Below, piece by piece: positions 58,993-64,000 of a stretch of 64,000 nt of DNA. The stretch is taken from assembly GCA_036927565.1 (NCBI GenBank), contig JAYESD010000009.1, positions 163,516,929-163,580,928 on the forward strand. Direction: 5' to 3'. The position numbers and the translations under genes are program-made. The notes under the pieces were generated by a model, which was not told the origin of the DNA, made no database searches, and saw nothing but the letters and a program-made list of their open reading frames with translations. This DNA is from Tuctoria greenei. Taxonomy: Eukaryota; Streptophyta; Magnoliopsida; Poales; Poaceae. Positions within the stretch are counted from its first letter, which is position 1; every line of letters starts with the position of its first letter.

Positions 58993-59732
58993 GGCTGTGG
59001 TGGTTCGTCGGCGCTTGGCGGGCTAGGAGGCAGAGATGACGATGGAAGAAGAAGAAAGGAGTGCAAAAGGTTTGTGCTTGTACATAACCGACGACGTGCC
59101 TTATATATGGTTTGTGCGGAGTAGACGAGGGAGCGGTTCATTTCCCGCGCATTGAACTCTTTGCAGACCTCGTGCGGCGCACAATTAAACCACTGTGGAA
59201 GACGATCTTCAGAGATCCTTCCGTCTCTATGTGGAACGTCGCGTCCCTACACCACGACTTCTCAACTTCTCCGCAGACCTCGTGCGGCGCATCAGTTAAT
59301 TAACATCTTCTCAGGCCGTTAATTACATCTTGTAGTTTCAAAAATGTTTATCTCAGGCGGTTATTACTTACCAACCGCCTGAGATAATTCTCGATACTAT
59401 TCTTCAGTTTCCTTATCCCTTGCTTCTTTTTTATTTAGATTCCAATATAAATACTTAAACATATTTAGATTCTGCAAATTGTGTTCAAAATCGATGATTC
59501 TTTCTTCTTTATTTGTATAAAATTAACATCTACCACCTGAACAAAATATTCTGTTCATTGCGCATTGAACTCTTTGCAGACCTCGTGCGGCGCACAATTA
59601 AACCACAGTGGAAGATGATCTTCAGATATCCTTCCGTCTCTCTGGTATCCATGTGGAACGTCGCGCACGCGTCCCTGCACCACGACTTCTTAACTTCTCC
59701 GAAGACCTCGTGCGGCGCGTCAGTTAATTAAC

Positions 59733-59863
59733 ATCTTCTCAGGCCGTTAATTAACATCTTGTAGTTTCAAAAATGTTTATCTCAGGCGGGTATTACTTAC
59801 CAACCGCCTGAGAATATATTTATCTCAGGCGGGTATTACTTACCAACCGCCTGAGATAAGCCC
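59733..59863. repeat. CACTA hairpin repeats, right arm
   Basis: Two hairpins (CAGGCGGGTATTACTTACCA then ACCGCCTGAG) in a row, the second ending four bases before the F-box-type ATG. Confidence 0.85.
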
Positions 59864-60638
59864 ATGGAGTTCCCCTTGCCGCACGATATTGCGGTCCTGA
59901 TCGCGGGGTGGGTCGCCGCAACCTCCAGCCAGCCCATGGACGACCTCTCCAGTCTGCACGCCACCTGCAAGGCCATGCACGCGGCGTGCCGTGATCCCAC
60001 CGTGGGCAGGCGTGTGGCGCTGGAGCGGGAGAGCAGCTGGGAGTGGTTCCAACGGCACGGGAACGGGAGCTACGACGCCCTCGTAGAGCACCTGGCCAAC
60101 GTGGGCAACCCTCATGCGTGCTACATCACCGGGTTCAACCTCGTCTTCAACTACGGCCGCGCAGGCGCAACGGGCCACCCAGTTCCTTGCCAGGGCGGCC
60201 GCGAACAGCCATAAGGTGGCGGCCTACGTCCTCGCCATGCTCCGCTACGACGCCGACCGCGGGGACCGCGACGCCCTCGAGTATATCCGGCAGGTCGAAG
60301 GCGAGGCCCACGTCGGCGACAACGCGGTCGGGTCCGTCGCGATGAAGAGGACCAACAAGGAGTGTTGCCGGTGTGGGAATCAAGCCATGCAGAGGCTCGA
60401 CGTTTTCGTGAGCTGGAGGTTACTGCGTAGGCCTCCTCCCGGACCGCCGCCGGTGGCGCTGCCCGACATTGACGATGGCGTTTGCCGCTGCCCAACAGGG
60501 GGGAACCAGGGGCCTGCCCGCTGCAGCAGGCGAGGGTGGTCCGAGTGGACCGTCTTCTGTACTGAGAACTGTAGGATTGAGCGTGAGTATGACCTGTTCT
60601 CCCATAACGTGTTGTACTCTATGGGTTATATTAATTAA
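59864..60638 (+). pseudogene. Captured F-box-type gene fragment, frameshifted
   Basis: The first frame (59864-60214) starts MEFPLPHDIAVLIAGWVAA and includes SSLHATCKAMHAACRDPTVG, an F-box-like N-terminus, then LANVGNPHACYITGFNLVF. Near 60150-60170 the frame shifts by one; the next frame continues ATQFLARAAANSHKVAAYVL and EYIRQVEGEAHVGD, then ECCRCGNQ, and FCTENCRIEREYDLF, ending at TAA 60636-60638. This matches the layout of grass F-box proteins with a C-terminal cysteine-rich domain, which recruit substrates to SCF ubiquitin ligases. The piece is intronless, GC-rich and fits exactly between two CACTA repeat units. It runs opposite to the transposase. The frameshift argues against a full-length product. 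Confidence 0.72.
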
Positions 60639-60640
60639 AA

Positions 60641-63023
60641 AGAAGTAAATATTTTCACAGGCGGTTGGTACTTACCAACCGCCTTAGAATAAATTTATCT
60701 CAGGCGGGTATTACTTACCAACCGCCTGAGATAATGCCCGATACTGTTCTTCAGTTTCCTTATCCCTTGCTTCTTTTTTATTTAGATTCCAATATAAATA
60801 CTCAAACATGTTTAGATTCTGCAAATTGTGTCCAAATTCGATGATTCTTTCTTCTACATTTGTATAAAATTAACATCTACCACCTGAACAAAATATTTTT
60901 AAAACTTGTATAGCTGACATTGTAATGTTTTGGTAAATATCAAATTAATTTCTACTCACATATTATTCACATTTGTGTATCTCATAAAAAAAAGTTCCTT
61001 CACTCAAAATTGTTGGTATGAACATATTTGTATAATTTATACATGTATGAATTTTTTTAATTTTTTTTAAAAGCATTCCAACATGTCAAACTTCAAATTA
61101 TCCACCATTCTAACTAAATGCTTATATACATATGAGGCATTCATCAAATTATGAACACACATTGATTCAAAAAAAATTAAAAAAAAATCTGAAAAAATTC
61201 ATAGAGGTTGGTATGATGAGTAAAAATGTCCACTAAAAAAATGAAAAAGGCATTATATTCATCAAGATAGAAAAATGAAAAATAGCATTTGTTGTATGCT
61301 TTTTATGTTCTGACCAATTTCAAAGGATTTATTAAGTGAAATTTAATGGTAACCTTTACTTATCAATAATATTACAAGAAAGTGGATTTTTTCCTTTTTA
61401 AAGGACCACATTTAATCAAGAATATTAATTAAGAAGAAGTAAATATTTTCACAGGCGGTTGGTACTTACCAACCGCCTTAGAATAAATTTATCTCAGGCG
61501 GGTATTACTTACCAACCGCCTGAGATAATGCCCGATACTTTTCTTCAGTTTCCTTATCCCTTGCTTCTTTTTTATTTAGATTCCAATATAAATACTCAAA
61601 CATGTTTAGATTCTGCAAATTGTGTCCAAATTCGATGATTCTTTCTTCTACATTTGTATAAAATTAACATCTACCACCTGAACAAAATATTTTTAAAACT
61701 TGTATAGCTGACATTGTAATGTTTTGGTAAATATAAAATTAATTTCTACTCACATATTATTCACATTTGTGTATCTCATAAAAAAAAAGTTCCTTCACTC
61801 AAAATTGTTGCTATGAACATATTTGTATAATTTATACATGTATGAATTTTTTTAATTTTTTTAAATGCATTCCAACATGTCAAACTTTAAAATATCCACC
61901 ATTCTAACTAAATGCTCATATACATATGAGGCATTCATCAAATTATGAATACACATTGATTCAAAAAAAATTAAAAAAATCTGAAAAAATTCATAGAGGT
62001 TGGTATGATGAGTAAAAATGTCCACTGAAAAATAAATGAAAAAGGCATTATATTCATCAAGATAGAAAAATGAAAAATAGCATTTGTTGTATGTTTTTTA
62101 TGTTCTGACCAATTTCAAAGGATTTATGAAGTGAAATTTAATGGTAACCTTTACTTATCAATAATACTACAAGAAAGTGGATTTTTGCCTTTTTAAAGGA
62201 CCACATTTAATCAAGAATATTAATTAAGAAGAAGTAAATATTTTCACAGACGGTTGGTACTGACCAACCGCCTTAGAATAAATTTATCTCAGACGGGTAT
62301 TACTTACCAACCGCCTGAGATAATGCCCGATACTGTTCTTCAGTTTCCTTATCCCTTGCTTCTTTTTTATTTAGATTCCAATATAAATACTCAAACATGT
62401 TTAGATTCTGCAAATTGTGTCAAAATTTGATGATTCTTTCTTCTACATTTGTATAAAATTAACATCTACCACCTGAACAAAATATTTTTAAAACTTGTAT
62501 AGCTGACATTGTAATGTTTTGGTAAATATCAAATTAATTTCTGCTCACATATTATTCACATTTGTGTATCTCATAAAAAAAAGTTCCTTCACTCAAAATT
62601 GTTGGTATGAACATATTTGTATAATTTATACATGTATGAATTTTTTATTTTTTTTAAAAGCATTCCAACATGTCAAACTTTAAATTATCCACCATTCTAA
62701 CTAAATGCTCATATACATATGAGGCATTCATCAAATTATGAACACACATTGATTCAAAAAAATTTAAAAAAATCTGAAAAAATTCATAGAGGTTGGTATG
62801 ATGAGTAAAAATGTCCACTGAAAAAATAAATGAAAAAGGCATTATATTCATCAAGATAGAAAAATGGAAAATAGCATTTGTTGTATGTTTTTTATGTTCT
62901 GACCAATATCAAAGGATTTATGAAGTGAAATTTAATGGTAACCTTTACTTATCAATAATATTACAAGAAAGTGGATTTTTGCCTTTTTAAAGGACCACAT
63001 TTAATCAAGAATATTAATCAAGA
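60641..63023. repeat. Three tandem 793-bp CACTA repeats
   Basis: Units start at about 60641, 61434 and 62228 with AAGAAGTAAATATTTTCACA, each holding two hairpins (CGGTTGGTACTTACCAACCG; CAGGCGGGTATTACTTACCA then ACCGCCTGAG), then TGTTCTTCAGTTTCCTTATC, AACATCTACCACCTGAACAA, ACATGTCAAACTT and GGACCACATTTAATCAAGAA. A fourth copy starts at about 63024 but stops after its hairpins. No coding potential. Confidence 0.93.
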
Positions 63024-63388
63024 AGAAGTAAATATCTTCACAGGCGGTTGGTGCTTACCAACCGCCTGAGAATATACTTACCAACCGCCTAAGATAATCT
63101 TCTTCTCAGACGTGAAATTTTAATTAACGATGAACACACTACACATTCATTCATTCACACAGTTGAAGAACACACAAGATACTCATTCATTAACAATATT
63201 CAATCACACATCTCACAAAAGAACACACAAGATGCACAATATTTACACAACAACACACAAGAACACACAAGATACACAAGTAATATTCAATCACATAGAT
63301 GAAAAAAGATAGATTTCATTCATTAACAATATTTACAAAACAGAAGCAACTAAAAACAACAAAAAGAAAAACTAATTAAATTCTACTC
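63024..63388. other. CACTA right arm, low-complexity sequence
   Basis: After two hairpins (63045-63100), repeated ACACACAAGATACAC/CATTCATTAACAATATT words; 3' flank of the acidic-tail ORF. No other gene. Confidence 0.5.
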
Positions 63389-63805
63389 CTACTGCTCTTC
63401 CTCCTCCTCCTCCTCGTCCTCCGACGGCGACTCCGGCACCGGTGCAACAGGAGACAGGGCCGGCTGCACCGGTTGCACCGGCGGTGCAACCCCGAGGTTG
63501 CTAGCCGTCGCCTCCACCAGCGTTCTACGGCCCTCGGGGCCAAGAACCTGGGCCATCGTCGCGAACAGAATGTCGAGACGATCAGCCACCCCCGTGAGGG
63601 CGTAGAGGTAGTGGCCCATGGTACCCATTCCAGTATACTCTGGAAGGGTACCCAGCCCCAAGGCTCTCATGGCGCGAGACGTATTGTTGTACGCCTCTCG
63701 CGCCATGAGGAGGCGCTGCTCGGTGTTGATCTTCTCGGGGGAGCTGCAACATAGTTTCTTGCAAGGTGGCTCCCTCGGAGGGCTTGGCGGCGGAAGGTCG
63801 GCCAT
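63389..63805 (-). CDS. Acidic-tail CACTA ORF, intact, unknown function
   Basis: A 138-residue ORF from ATG at 63805 to a stop at 63389. It opens with MADLPPPSPPREPPCKKLCC, followed by SSPEKINTEQRLLMAREAYN, a middle likely helical part (RAMRALGLGTLPEYTGMG, LDILFATMAQVLG), a Pro/Val spacer (PPVQPVQPALSPVAPVPESP) and an acidic end (EDEEEEEEEQ). The Lys/Cys patch near residue 15 and the acidic end recall a small nuclear accessory protein, but I do not recognise a domain. A broken relative at 29671-30054 and 58609-58992 lies elsewhere in the same transposon, so it may be a CACTA accessory gene or a captured host gene. Confidence 0.55.
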   Translation of the reverse strand: MADLPPPSPPREPPCKKLCCSSPEKINTEQRLLMAREAYNNTSRAMRALGLGTLPEYTGMGTMGHYLYALTGVADRLDILFATMAQVLGPEGRRTLVEATASNLGVAPPVQPVQPALSPVAPVPESPSEDEEEEEEEQ

Positions 63806-64000
63806 AGTGGTGTTGGGTTGTCGGAGCAGAGGAAGACGAAGAAAACAAGAGGATTCAAAGTGAGCGATAGCGCGTCTTTAAGGCCGCACGGAGTGAAAGA
63901 TGGAGCAGTTGGTTTACCGCGCATTAAAGGTCGCGCCTCGCGGAAAAGAAAGGTCGCGCACGGTCGTCGACACGTCTTCATAGGCGGTTGGTGAGGGGTA
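63806..64000. other. Upstream region of the acidic-tail ORF, window end
   Basis: Resembles the upstream region of the broken relative (GATGGAGC-GTT, CGCGCATT). The last bases CATAGGCGGTTGGTGAGG start another CACTA hairpin repeat. Confidence 0.5.

Larger units (their letters stand above)
30802..59732 (+). repeat. Tandem segmental duplication, copy 2
   Basis: Direct repeat of the preceding segment in the same orientation. Its first bases match position 1874 onward and its last bases (ending GTCAGTTAATTAAC) match 30781-30794. Beyond 59732 the sequence continues into more CACTA sequence that copy 1 lacks, so copy 2 keeps the original right flank and copy 1 keeps the original left flank. Confidence 0.97.
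52165..64000 (-). mobile_element. CACTA transposon, copy 2, left end present, right end beyond window
   Basis: CACTACTACAAAAAG at 52165 is the left terminus. Subterminal-type hairpins (CAGGCGG...CCGCCTG) continue to the last bases of the window (ATAGGCGGTTGGTGAGG), so the element is at least 11.8 kb. It carries the SUMO E2-like gene, transposase, broken acidic ORF, an F-box-type fragment, a 793-bp tandem array and an intact acidic ORF. Confidence 0.85.

Noticed and set aside
60043..60495. Arg/Pro-rich ORFs on both strands over the F-box fragment
   Set aside because: Shadow frames of GC-rich coding sequence.
63130..63312. His/Thr-rich ORF in the CACTA right arm
   Set aside because: Low-complexity ACACA repeat sequence, not a gene.

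Overview
The window looks like repeat-rich nuclear DNA from a grass (Poaceae). It contains a Ty3/gypsy element of the Tat type with an antisense extra ORF, a SIRE-type Copia LTR pair, a large CACTA transposon, Stowaway- and Tourist-like MITEs, short-intron plant genes and GC-rich captured gene sequence. I cannot name the species from sequence alone. No rRNA, tRNA, CRISPR array or bacterial operon was seen.

The dominant feature is a direct tandem duplication of about 28.9 kb. Positions 1874-30794 are repeated, almost base for base, at 30802-59732. By eye I found only about fifteen single-base differences plus length changes in a poly-C tract and AT microsatellites. The left breakpoint lies in a Copia LTR and the right one inside a CACTA transposon. 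Seven extra bases sit at the junction and look copied from about 40 bp away.

One unit, left to right. (1) 1-11700: a Tat-type gypsy element on the minus strand, left end outside the window, whose antisense ORF is interrupted at 290-3282 by a Copia element reduced to two LTRs and about 76 bp. (2) 11710-11782: a tiny Stowaway-like MITE. (3) 11950-22600: a minus-strand cluster of small secreted cysteine-rich, defensin-like (DEFL) genes. Three are apparently intact (A, B, D), one is broken by a nonsense codon and a MITE (C), and two are fragments (E, F). The cluster also holds orphan promoter modules, a 16-copy satellite of about 167 bp, and other small insertions. (4) 23227 onward: a CACTA element with left terminus, subterminal hairpins, a five-exon SUMO-conjugating-enzyme-like gene with an uninterrupted reading frame, a decayed TNP2-type transposase and a decayed acidic-tail ORF. 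Copy 1 of the CACTA is cut at 30794; copy 2 runs past 64000.

Only the copy-2 CACTA shows the extra right arm (59733-64000): a frameshifted F-box-type gene fragment, three head-to-tail repeats of about 793 bp, and an intact relative of the acidic-tail ORF. Its right terminus is beyond the window.

The retroelement and transposase genes carry many in-frame stops, mostly explicable by C-to-T or G-to-A change, and both copies share them, so decay came before duplication. The sequences most likely to encode functional products are the DEFL genes and the captured SUMO E2-like gene; each now has two nearly identical copies.
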